A stretch of 64,000 bases of DNA from Bacillota bacterium. Lineage in GTDB: Bacteria > Bacillota > Clostridia > Lachnospirales > Cellulosilyticaceae. Of the stretch, positions 52,223-60,013 are shown one piece after another. The notes under the pieces were generated by a model. That model was not told the origin of the DNA, ran no database searches, and worked only from the letters and a program-made list of their open reading frames with translations. The first letter of the stretch is position 1, and each line of letters opens with the position of its first letter. The stretch is taken from NCBI GenBank assembly GCA_023393125.1, contig JAEWMQ010000020.1, forward strand, positions 93,105 to 157,104, read 5' to 3'. A program made the position numbers and the translations under genes.

Positions 52223-52762
52223 TTAAACTTCTATCACTTCCGGTATACCTTCTTCTCCTTTTAACTTTCTTTGCATCTTGCTAAGCATGCCAATCCTTTT
52301 AAGTGCTCCTAAGAAGATAAATGCTACTGTTCCTCCAATTAGTGTTCCTCCAATAAAGGATGGTACATAAAATAACCAAGTAAGACCTGTCCTACCCCAA
52401 ATATACGTCATTATAGGATAGGAGGCAATGGCACCAATAATACCTGTTCCAATAACCTCACCAATAACAGCTGCTAATATCTTGCCTTTTGAAAGTTTAT
52501 AAAAAATTCCTGATAAAATAGCCCCAAATACAGCCCCTGTTAAAGCTAAAGGTGGAATTCCCATAAAAAGCATACGAATTACTCCTATGAGTAAGGCACA
52601 TAGAAAAGCATCTGTAGGACCTAATAGCACAGCACATACCACATTAATAAAGTGAGCCATAGGGCACATACCCTCCACTCTTAAAATCGGTGAAATAACT
52701 ACGCCAACAGCAATTAATATAGCAAGCATCACCATTCTTAATATAGAATTTTTTGTTTTCAT
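52223..52762 (-). CDS. thiW: ECF transporter S component ThiW (thiamine precursor uptake)
   Basis: 179 aa with five to six membrane helices. The ThiW-specific stretch VEGMCPMAHFINVVCAVLLG follows the first helix; it is the substrate-specificity subunit of an energy-coupling-factor importer, predicted to take up the thiazole or another thiamine precursor. The start is ATG at 52762 with GAGGTAAG upstream. It lies downstream of thiC and its terminator, behind a thi-box-like leader. The ECF ATPases and T component are not local and are presumably shared. Confidence 0.9.
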   Translation of the reverse strand: MKTKNSILRMVMLAILIAVGVVISPILRVEGMCPMAHFINVVCAVLLGPTDAFLCALLIGVIRMLFMGIPPLALTGAVFGAILSGIFYKLSKGKILAAVIGEVIGTGIIGAIASYPIMTYIWGRTGLTWLFYVPSFIGGTLIGGTVAFIFLGALKRIGMLSKMQRKLKGEEGIPEVIEV

Positions 52763-52866
52763 CTTCTTACCTCTTTCTTTTGATTTATTTAAGTGCTAGA
52801 GACTTTATACCTTTTTAGTTATTGTCCTAACTCCTCAAACCTCAAAAGATCAAGGTAATCTTAGGT

Positions 52867-52967
52867 ACAATTAAATAGCCTCTATGTAGCACTAGCTTCA
52901 TTTGGTCGGTCAAAACTTAAAAGTTTCCTCTCACCTCGAAACACGAGTTCCCTAGCTATTTAATTGT
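52867..52967 (-). promoter_or_regulatory. Divergent or variant thi-box (TPP riboswitch-like) upstream of thiW
   Basis: A perfect 13-bp P1 (ACAATTAAATAGC / GCTATTTAATTGT) encloses a core that aligns with the thiC riboswitch. The pyrimidine-sensing side is kept (GGGAACTCG...CGAGGTGAGAGGAAAC...GTTTTGACC). The diphosphate-sensing side is not: canonical ACCTGAT and ATGCTGACGTAGGG appear as ACCAAAT and GTGCTACATAGAGG, with a shorter P5. It may be a relic, or a variant for an unphosphorylated ligand. No clear downstream terminator was seen in 52763-52866. Confidence 0.6.
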
Positions 52968-52973
52968 CCTTCT

Positions 52974-53006
52974 AAAAACAAATGCAAGGCGCTCCCCTTC
53001 CATTTG
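52974..53006 (-). terminator. Terminator after thiC
   Basis: CAAATGGAAGG / CCTTGCATTTG stem (one mismatch) with loop GGAGCG, followed by TTTTT on the minus strand, 7 nt after the thiC stop. Confidence 0.75.
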
Positions 53007-53012
53007 CCGGTC

Positions 53013-54320
53013 TTACTCTTCATGTAATTCCACTGTTTTACCTTCTAAGATGCGATTGGTTGTTCTAACGGCACACATCTTACCGCACATAGAACAACTG
53101 TGTTTTTCAGCTGGTGGCATACTTTCAAAGTAAGTCCTAGCTTTTTCTCCATCAAAAGCTACCTGAAACATCTCTTCCCAATCTAACTTTTGCCTTGCCT
53201 CTGCCATCTTGTTATCTAAATCTCTTGCATGTGGCAAGCCTTTGGCAATATCTGCTGCATGAGCTGCAATTTTACTTGCTATAATTCCTTCTTTAACATC
53301 ACTCAAATCCGGTAATCTTAAGTGTTCAGCTGGTGTCACATAGCATAAGAAATCAGCGCCACTAGCTGCTGCTATAGCACCACCAATAGCTGATGTAATA
53401 TGATCATAACCAGGAAATATATCTGTTACCAATGGACCTAATACATAAAAAGGTGCATTATGACATAAGCGTTTTTGAATCTTCATATTGGCCTCTATTT
53501 CATTCATAGCCATATGCCCTGGACCTTCTACCATGACCTGCACGTCTTTTTCCCATGCCCTCTTTGTAAGATAGCCAAGTTCAATAAGTTCTCCGATTTG
53601 TCCTGCATCTGAGCTATCTTCTAGGCATCCTGGCCTTAAGGCATCTCCAAGACTAATGGTAACATCATAACGTCTTAAAATTTCTAACACATCATCATAG
53701 TACTCATAAAAGGGATTTTCATTTCCTGTCATCTCCATCCAAGCAAATAAGAGAGAACCTCCTCTAGAAACAATATTCATCTTACGTCCTTCACGTTTAA
53801 AGGCCTCCACAGCACGTCTATTAATCCCTGCGTGAATCGTCATAAAGTCAACACCTTCTTTAGCATGCGCTTCTACGACCTTTAAGAAATCCTGTGGTGT
53901 AATATGTACTAAATCTTTTTCTAAGTAACCAATGGCATCATACATAGGTACTGTACCAATCATGGCTCTAGACATTTCAATAAGCTCTTTACGAAAGGTA
54001 TTAGTTTTCCCATAATTGCTAAGATCCATAATAGCTTCAGCGCCAAACTTAAGTGCCATCTTTACTTTTTCAAATTCTACTTCATAGTTTTTGCAGTCTC
54101 CTGAAATCCCAAGATTGACATTAATCTTAGTTCTAAGACCTGTCCCAATTCCCTCTGGAGAAAGTGATTTATGATAAATATTACATGGGATAGCCACTTC
54201 ACCTTTTGCTACTAAGGCTCTCAGCTCCTCTACCTCCATATATTCTTTTTCAGCTACAATCTCCATTTCTTTAGTGATAATACCTTTTTTCGCTGCTTCC
54301 ATTTGTGTATGATACTGCAT
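53013..54320 (-). CDS. thiC: Phosphomethylpyrimidine synthase
   Basis: 435 aa radical-SAM enzyme converting AIR to HMP-P in thiamine synthesis. This is the short clostridial form without the extended N-terminal domain. Visible blocks are VNVNLGISGDC, MTIHAGINRRA, SRGGSLL, SLGDALRPGC, VEGPGHMAMNE, PLVTDIFPGYDHI and FLCYVTPAEHLRLPD. The C-terminal cluster motif is CSMCGKMC, spaced as in clostridial homologues. The start is ATG at 54320 with GGAGAG. A canonical TPP riboswitch with terminator lies in the leader, so the gene is shut off by thiamine diphosphate. Confidence 0.96.
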   Translation of the reverse strand: MQYHTQMEAAKKGIITKEMEIVAEKEYMEVEELRALVAKGEVAIPCNIYHKSLSPEGIGTGLRTKINVNLGISGDCKNYEVEFEKVKMALKFGAEAIMDLSNYGKTNTFRKELIEMSRAMIGTVPMYDAIGYLEKDLVHITPQDFLKVVEAHAKEGVDFMTIHAGINRRAVEAFKREGRKMNIVSRGGSLLFAWMEMTGNENPFYEYYDDVLEILRRYDVTISLGDALRPGCLEDSSDAGQIGELIELGYLTKRAWEKDVQVMVEGPGHMAMNEIEANMKIQKRLCHNAPFYVLGPLVTDIFPGYDHITSAIGGAIAAASGADFLCYVTPAEHLRLPDLSDVKEGIIASKIAAHAADIAKGLPHARDLDNKMAEARQKLDWEEMFQVAFDGEKARTYFESMPPAEKHSCSMCGKMCAVRTTNRILEGKTVELHEE

Positions 54321-54388
54321 CTAATCTCTCCTTTGTAAAGGGAGTTTCTCCGTAACCCTACATATCCTCTATAGATTTCTCTAGTCAA

Positions 54389-54428
54389 AAAATAAAAACA
54401 GGATATGCTGGCTTTGGCATATCCTGTT
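54389..54428 (-). terminator. Riboswitch-controlled terminator in the thiC leader
   Basis: AACAGGATATGC / GCATATCCTGTT 12-bp stem with an 8-nt loop followed by a T run on the minus strand, between the TPP aptamer and thiC. Confidence 0.85.
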
Positions 54429-54456
54429 ACATCCATTTCTTTTGAAATGTTATCAT

Positions 54457-54545
54457 CGAATATTTCCCTACGTCAGCATGATCTGAATCAGGTTATGGGT
54501 CGAAACTTTAGTTTCCTCTCAGCCTGTCACACAGACTCCCCTTTT
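54457..54545 (-). promoter_or_regulatory. TPP riboswitch (thi-box) of thiC
   Basis: Minus-strand consensus elements in order: GGGGAGTC, GGCTGAGAGGAAAC, TTTCGACCC, AACCTGATTCAG, ATCATGCTGACGTAGGGA. Both the pyrimidine and diphosphate pockets are intact. It feeds the terminator at 54389-54428. Confidence 0.95.
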
Positions 54546-54618
54546 TTAATTTATGTGCTATTTTGATATTTATTTCATACAAGCAAATCATATCAGAATA
54601 TTTCTTCTAAATCAACCT

Positions 54619-55461
54619 TTATTTCTTAAGATAAATATAATCTGAAAGCTTTACACTCCCTAAACGTACACTCATGGCTATAAGTGCTTCTTCGATAATG
54701 GTTTCTATACTAGTTAGACGTTCTATTTCTAGCACATCTACATACTCTAGCTGAATACGATAATAACGCTTTATCTCTGTTTCTAAAAGTAATTTAAGCT
54801 TATAACTACTAATATTCCCTCTTTGATAAGCTAGCTCTGCTTTTTTAAGCGTATGATATAAAAGTGGTGCTAAGCGCCTTTCCTCTGGCTCTAATAAAGT
54901 ATTTCTACTTCCTATGATCAGCCCATCTGCTTCTCTTTTGGTAGGCAAAACTTTTATTTCACAAGCATAATGAAAGTCTCTTATAAGCTGACTAAGTAAT
55001 GCCTTTTTCTGAAAATCTTTTTCACTCGTATAATAACGCTGTGGCCTAATGGCACTAAGTAATAAATTTGCTGTGGTTAAAAAGCTTTGATAATACTTAG
55101 GATGTATTTCTCCTTCTAGGCGAGTCATCAGTGGTGTATAAATGCCTATATAAGTGCTGCTTCCATTAGGATAAAGTGTTTCATAACTAGGACAAAGTAA
55201 AAAGTCCGCTCCTGCTTTACTAGCAACTTGCTCATCCTGCTCTCTCTGCCTTGGATAAAGTTTATATCCCTTCTCACTAGCAAACTCATGAGGATGTATA
55301 AAGCTACTTACAATAACATATTCATTTTCGGCTCTTGCTGCCTTTATCAAAGCTATATGCCCTTCATGTAATGCACCCTTTGTCATAATAAGGCCTATAG
55401 ACCTCCTACCTATGCGATCAAGCTTGGCTGTCATAGCTTCTAATGATGTCATAATATCCAT
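54619..55461 (-). CDS. Divergent pantoate--beta-alanine ligase-like protein
   Basis: 280 aa, the length of PanC, which condenses pantoate with beta-alanine using ATP. The nucleotidylyl-transferase HIGH motif is kept (MTKGALHEGH), as are SEKDFQKK (PanC usually GxKDxQQ) and EADGLIIGSRN. However the pantoate-site block normally reading RPxHFxGVxTVV appears as GEIHPKYYQSFLTTA, and FVNPxQF is FIHPHEF. No panB or panD is adjacent. It may be a genuine but fast-evolving PanC, or a paralogue with another acid or amine substrate. The start is ATG at 55461 with AAGGAGG upstream. Confidence 0.7.
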   Translation of the reverse strand: MDIMTSLEAMTAKLDRIGRRSIGLIMTKGALHEGHIALIKAARAENEYVIVSSFIHPHEFASEKGYKLYPRQREQDEQVASKAGADFLLCPSYETLYPNGSSTYIGIYTPLMTRLEGEIHPKYYQSFLTTANLLLSAIRPQRYYTSEKDFQKKALLSQLIRDFHYACEIKVLPTKREADGLIIGSRNTLLEPEERRLAPLLYHTLKKAELAYQRGNISSYKLKLLLETEIKRYYRIQLEYVDVLEIERLTSIETIIEEALIAMSVRLGSVKLSDYIYLKK

Positions 55462-55555
55462 GGTCCATCCTCCTTACCTCATAAGTATTCGCCCCTATTA
55501 TAACACAACTCACTTGTTAATTTGCATTTCTCTTCTATTACAAGTCATAAAGAGA

Positions 55556-55819
55556 TTACTTATTGTTATAAACAATCTTTTTAATCGTTTCTACTGAAAG
55601 ATTATATTCATCAGCTAATAAGTCAATAGCTACTTTATTAGCAAATCTTATACGAATTTCTTCATTTCGCTTATCATAAAAAGCTTTAGCACCTGAACCT
55701 TCTCCCCACTTTTTGCGAGCTTTGTATTTAGGTATATAAAGTGCCTCTCCTGAAGTATACTTTTGCACTTCTCTCAGAAGTTTATCAGGCAAAATATCAG
55801 CGGCATTTTTGTATTTCAC
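55556..55819 (-). CDS. CD3324-family small HTH protein
   Basis: 87 aa. The N-terminal half (MKYKNAADILPDKLLREVQK) and the C-terminal helix-turn-helix (IDLLADEYNLSVETIKKIVY) match the CD3324-type family of small clostridial proteins related to Mor-like activators. The central segment is basic (IPKYKARKKWGEGSGAK). The start is ATG at 55819, with AAGGGCG upstream. It lies 16 nt after the stop of the gene at 55836, so they may be cotranscribed. Probably DNA-binding; target unknown. Confidence 0.75.
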   Translation of the reverse strand: MKYKNAADILPDKLLREVQKYTSGEALYIPKYKARKKWGEGSGAKAFYDKRNEEIRIRFANKVAIDLLADEYNLSVETIKKIVYNNK

Positions 55820-55835
55820 TGCACATCGCCCTTTC

Positions 55836-56873
55836 TTAATTCATATTATTTAAAAACGTCTCTAAGGTTTCATAAATTCGTATTTTTACTCCATGTGCTT
55901 TTATTTCAGATACAATATACGCTTCAATCTCATCTAACCTTTGTTTAAAAATGGAGAGATTATTTGGATTAAATACCCCTAGTAAATCCATTTCCTTAAG
56001 TCCAAAATCCTTTTGAATGCAGTCAAATTCACGCTGAAAATGATATCCCCAAGAAAAACTATTAAAAGGATCATTTTGTTCACAATAATAACCAATACGT
56101 CTAAAAGTATAACGGCCTTCTTCATACCATGCAGCTAAATCCTGAAATTCACATTTTTCTTCTCTTATTACTCTTGTATCTTTACTTGAAAAAAAGTCTC
56201 TTGTCATCTTAATGAGCTCATAGCTTAGTGTTTTGATTGCTTCTACTTGTTCAGCTTTAACCAACTGCTCATATAACCCTATGAAATGCACAGGTACTTG
56301 CTTAAAATCTTTTAATACCGTGATTATATCTTGTGGGCCATTTTTCATATAAGTCCCATTGCTTGTTGCTATGGCCTCGATTAAATATTGGCTTATAAAA
56401 CCTGCTCCTTTCCTTACATGACATAAGGACTCCTCAAACGCCATAGTTTTATAAAGTTCCATGGCACTATTAATCTTTTCTAAAGCCTTATTAAAAGTAA
56501 AACTTTGGTCTGCTAAGTGTTCTTTTAATGTTTGTTGTAATTGAATAAAACGTACCTTGTCTTCCTCATTCCTAGCATATAAAATAATACCATCAGCAAG
56601 GCAAGTGGTTAAACCTTCATTTACTTCAGCAAGGCCTTCTACTCTTTCCCACGACATAGGAAATAAATCATAGCCAATTTCATTAATAATAAAAGTTTGT
56701 GCTAAAGCATATCCTTTATCGGTAGCTGGAATGAAAAAGTTAAAGGCTACCTCTTCCCCATCTTCTGGTATACGCCACCCTTTATGACCTACTAATAAAC
56801 TGATATCTTCAGGATACTTGGTTTCAATTTCATGAATCGCCCAATCAATTAATGGTTTAGATAGATATTTCAT
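55836..56873 (-). CDS. Hypothetical protein, possible nucleotidyltransferase-like
   Basis: 345 aa soluble protein that I cannot place with confidence. The first 110 residues are alpha/beta (DISLLVGHKGWRIPEDGEE, FIPATDKGYALAQ, ADGIILYARNEEDK), reminiscent of a nucleotidyltransferase-type domain but without a clear GS...DxD motif. The remaining 230 residues are helical (FEESLCHVRKGAGFISQYL), recalling HEPN-like helical bundles. The start is ATG at 56873 with AGGAGG. It is followed by the CD3324-type HTH gene in the same direction. Confidence 0.65.
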   Translation of the reverse strand: MKYLSKPLIDWAIHEIETKYPEDISLLVGHKGWRIPEDGEEVAFNFFIPATDKGYALAQTFIINEIGYDLFPMSWERVEGLAEVNEGLTTCLADGIILYARNEEDKVRFIQLQQTLKEHLADQSFTFNKALEKINSAMELYKTMAFEESLCHVRKGAGFISQYLIEAIATSNGTYMKNGPQDIITVLKDFKQVPVHFIGLYEQLVKAEQVEAIKTLSYELIKMTRDFFSSKDTRVIREEKCEFQDLAAWYEEGRYTFRRIGYYCEQNDPFNSFSWGYHFQREFDCIQKDFGLKEMDLLGVFNPNNLSIFKQRLDEIEAYIVSEIKAHGVKIRIYETLETFLNNMN

Positions 56874-57068
56874 TTTTCTTCCTCCTTGTTATTTATTAAA
56901 TCAAATCAGTCGACTGTTTATATTCTGATTATAAAGTCAGGCTAATCTGTATTCCATCCCCAGTATTTTTCTAATCATTTGATACCTATTTGTAGTATCC
57001 TTAAAAAGGACTCCTCATTAGTAAGAAAATGAAAATGTATCTCTCTACTGGCTAAGAGAGGCTACTAA

Positions 57069-57109
57069 TATAAAAGCACTAACTTCTTTAAAAAGTTAGT
57101 GCTTTTATA
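57069..57109 (-). terminator. Terminator after the C_GCAxxG_C_C gene
   Basis: A perfect 17-bp stem TATAAAAGCACTAACTT and complement with a 7-nt loop. Confidence 0.8.
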
Positions 57110-57137
57110 TTAATCATTATGTAGCAACTATTATCAT

Positions 57138-57551
57138 CTACTTATATTCTTCTAAAACTTCTTCTAAAATGATGCACGCATCTTTCACATAATCACTACA
57201 CATATCATAATGGCTACCTGATTTATTTTCTAACAAATCACGACATACTGTGCTTTCTTGTTTTTCTTTGAAACGCTTTGCAAAATCTTTTACCATAGTA
57301 AAGGTCTTAAGTCTCGCTTCTCCGTCTTCAGCTTTAGTTCTACCATATAAAAGGCTAATCACCATATAAGCACCTGTTACAGCACCACATTCACCTCTCA
57401 TACCACCCATACCACCACCAAAGGCTTGTGATACTTTAAGGGCCATTTCATAATCCATACCTAAATCTTTTGCATAAGCTGCAAATACAGCTTGTGAACA
57501 AGAAAAACCTTCTTTAAAAAGGGTTAATGCTTCATCTACCTTACTGTTCAT
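57138..57551 (-). CDS. C_GCAxxG_C_C-family redox protein
   Basis: 137 aa. The family-defining Cys pattern is visible: FSCSQAVFAAY near the start, GECGAVTGAY (the GCAxxG-type core), VCRDLL, and a final Cys pair in YDMCSDYVKDAC. Gly-rich AFGGGMGGMRG precedes the core. Such proteins are putative redox or metal-binding proteins of anaerobes with unknown partner. The start is ATG at 57551 with AAGGAG. Single-gene unit. Confidence 0.88.
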   Translation of the reverse strand: MNSKVDEALTLFKEGFSCSQAVFAAYAKDLGMDYEMALKVSQAFGGGMGGMRGECGAVTGAYMVISLLYGRTKAEDGEARLKTFTMVKDFAKRFKEKQESTVCRDLLENKSGSHYDMCSDYVKDACIILEEVLEEYK

Positions 57552-57790
57552 AATCTATCTCCTTTATATATGTACTTTATTCACTTTCTATAATAGTCTA
57601 AGTATTTATAAAGCTATTATATACTAACTCTCTTTCGTTTTGAATCTTTAATTCCTATTGCAGTACACATCCTTTCCTCTATAAATACTTCTGTCTTTAA
57701 ATCACCTCTTTTAAAATTGATTGTTTAACTAAATTAGTATATAATAATCTCAATATTCTATATTTTATATTATTTATAAGGAGACTTCTT

Positions 57791-58507
57791 ATGAAAACTA
57801 AAGCTCAAAAGGAATTCCTAAAGCAACGTCGCCAATATGAAAAACAACTTAAAGAAAAAGCCAAAAATGACGAGCTTTCTTTACCTGAAAAATTAGAGTG
57901 GCAGCAAATGTCGAGAAATAACTATCGTGAAAAACTCTTTAGGGACTCCAAAATTGATATTCCCTCCTTGGTTATTTGGAGATTTGGTCCACATATTTTT
58001 ATTGTACTTATTCTTATTGGAGGCGTTATTTGGCGTTGGATTTCTGGGCTTATTAGTCCTGTTTCTGATACAATGAAATACCCCGATTATAGCTATGAGG
58101 TGATTCGAGAAGGCAAGAGCACCCATGTTGTTAACTCTAACTACAATGAAGTTTATCATGCTATTTTAGAAATTTCTGATTCAGGAAATTACCTTTATGA
58201 TACCTATATCGAAGCCCAATCTACTTATGAAACAACCTATTCTTTTGATATTGATGCCCTGTATGAGATTGAAACCTTTTACTATGAACCCTATGATTTT
58301 CTTAGAGATAGTCTCTTTAGTGATTTAGATGAGCTCCAACAAAACATCTTAAAACTTGCTAAAACTGAATATAGTGATTTACCTTTAGACTCTACTGATT
58401 TAAAAACACTAAAAGCTGCTATCGAGACTTCCAAAACTAACTTTGATGAAGAAATCACTTTTGCCATGGCTGACTTAATGAAAACTACTCTGAACGAAAC
58501 AAAATAG
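57791..58507 (+). CDS. Single-pass membrane protein, unknown
   Basis: 238 aa. Residues 1-60 are charged and coiled-coil-like (QKEFLKQRRQYEKQLKEKAK). One membrane helix follows at about 67-90 (IFIVLILIGGVIWRWISGL). The C-terminal 145 residues are acidic, Tyr-rich and probably extracytoplasmic. The start is ATG at 57791 with AAGGAGA. The stop lies within a terminator stem. No homologous family is recognised. Confidence 0.7.
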   Translation: MKTKAQKEFLKQRRQYEKQLKEKAKNDELSLPEKLEWQQMSRNNYREKLFRDSKIDIPSLVIWRFGPHIFIVLILIGGVIWRWISGLISPVSDTMKYPDYSYEVIREGKSTHVVNSNYNEVYHAILEISDSGNYLYDTYIEAQSTYETTYSFDIDALYEIETFYYEPYDFLRDSLFSDLDELQQNILKLAKTEYSDLPLDSTDLKTLKAAIETSKTNFDEEITFAMADLMKTTLNETK

Positions 58508-58553
58508 GATATAGGTTATGGTGTTTATTTTTCCATAGCCTATATCCTATTTT
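58501..58553. terminator. Bidirectional terminator overlapping a stop codon
   Basis: A 21-bp stem starting AAAATAGGATATAGGTTATGG against its complement (one G-U), 11-nt loop. It contains the stop codon at 58505-58507. Confidence 0.85.
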
Positions 58554-58649
58554 ACTCTTTAAATTTACTTTTATCATTTCTAGTTCTAGTGCTGAATTTA
58601 GGACTTTATAAATAGAACATAATACTTCAATTTAAAATGAACCTATCAC

Positions 58650-59636
58650 TTAACCTAATAAAATCTTATCAATTATTTGAAGTTCCTCTGCTGTGAAGTC
58701 TAAGTTTTGAATAGCCCCTACATTTTCTTTAATCTGAGAAAGCCTACTTGCTCCTATAATAACAGAAGTCACATGACCCCTAAGTGTCCATGCTAAAGCC
58801 ATCTGAGATAAACTTTGTCCACGGCTTTCTGCTAAGTCATTAAGTGCTTTTGTTTTCTTTAAAATATCCTCTGTAATCCCCTCCTTATTTAAGAAAGGAC
58901 TTGTTCCTGCTGCTCTTGAATCTGCTGGAATGCCATTAAAATATTTACTTGTTAAACGTCCTTGTGCCAATGGTGAAAAAGCAATAGCACCCACTTGTTC
59001 TTCTTCTAGCACATCTATAACCGCTTCATTATGACGTTCTAACATATTATAGTACATTTGATGAATTAGGCATCTTACCCCTGCTTCTTTCATGAGTTTA
59101 ATCATTGTTTTAGTATCTTCTGCATTGTAATTAGAAATCCCTACATATAATGCTTTTCCTTGGTCTAAAACAGCTTTTAAAGCTTCTATAGTTTCTTCCA
59201 TTGGTGTCTCTGGATCTCTTCTATGATGATAAAAAATATCTACATAATCTAGGTTCATTCGTTTTAAGCTTTGGTCTAAAGAAGAAATTAAGTATTTCTT
59301 TGAACCACCATCACCATAAGGACCTTCCCACATCCCATAACCAGCTTTTGTAGAAATAACTAATTCATCTCTATATGGCCTAAGATCTGAGCGCATTACT
59401 TCTCCAAAGTTACTTTCTGCTGAGCCTGCACTTGGACCATAATTATTTGCTAGGTCAAAATGCGTAATTCCCATATCAAACGCACCAAAAAGCATTTCTT
59501 TTACATTTGCTAAACTATTTTCATCTCCAAAATTATGCCATAACCCTAAAGTAACAGCTGGAAGTAATAAACCACTTTTGCCACAACGATTGTATTTCAT
59601 TTCTTTATATCTGTTTTTATCTGCTATGTAACTCAT
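58650..59636 (-). CDS. Aldo/keto reductase, YghZ/Gpr-like
   Basis: 328 aa AKR of the YghZ (L-glyceraldehyde 3-phosphate reductase) type. The catalytic tetrad is visible: Asp in HFDLANNYGP with the Tyr, Lys in STKAGYGMWEGPYGDGGSKK and His in IFYHHR. The extended loop MWEGPYGDGGSKKY is typical of YghZ. NADPH-binding residues lie in VIIGASRLSQIKEN. The start is ATG at 59636 with AGGAGG. It probably detoxifies methylglyoxal or reduces small aldehydes. Single-gene unit. Confidence 0.92.
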   Translation of the reverse strand: MSYIADKNRYKEMKYNRCGKSGLLLPAVTLGLWHNFGDENSLANVKEMLFGAFDMGITHFDLANNYGPSAGSAESNFGEVMRSDLRPYRDELVISTKAGYGMWEGPYGDGGSKKYLISSLDQSLKRMNLDYVDIFYHHRRDPETPMEETIEALKAVLDQGKALYVGISNYNAEDTKTMIKLMKEAGVRCLIHQMYYNMLERHNEAVIDVLEEEQVGAIAFSPLAQGRLTSKYFNGIPADSRAAGTSPFLNKEGITEDILKKTKALNDLAESRGQSLSQMALAWTLRGHVTSVIIGASRLSQIKENVGAIQNLDFTAEELQIIDKILLG

Positions 59637-59963
59637 AAAATACCTCCTGAATGTATATTGTTTCTTTTACTACTGTTTAATAATAACATAGCCTTTAAAG
59701 CTATTTATTAAACTTTAACAAAATGTAGTAAAAATGACATGAATTTTATAAAAAACTACAAGTTTTATTGTGTTTCTTATACTTTATCTAGCACTTGTAT
59801 CATCAATTTAAGAATACAGTATAATATTTTTGTAAAATTATATAAATTTTATAATATTTTAGTTGTATTTTTTAGCATTTAGATTGATAATATAACTGTA
59901 TGTTTTTTCTGAATATTTTAATTGTTCGTTCTAATGTTTAATTCTTGAAAGGAGGTTTTTTAC

Positions 59964-60002
59964 ATGTCATATTCATTAAAAGCATATGTTACCAAAATAT
60001 AA
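59964..60002 (+). CDS. 12-codon leader ORF upstream of the amylase gene
   Basis: ATG at 59964, 7 nt after a perfect AAAGGAGG, encodes MSYSLKAYVTKI. Its stop codon TAA (60000-60002) runs into the GGGGG ribosome binding site of the amylase gene. This layout suggests translational coupling or a regulatory uORF. The upstream DNA (59637-59963) is very AT-rich with several TATAAT-like boxes but no clear -35 pair. Confidence 0.5.
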   Translation: MSYSLKAYVTKI

Positions 60003-60013
60003 GGGGGTTAGTT

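Noticed and set aside
53013..54320. ThiC cluster motif spacing C-x2-C-x3-C as a defect
   Set aside because: The CSMCGKMC spacing is, as far as I recall, standard for clostridial ThiC, and every other block is intact.
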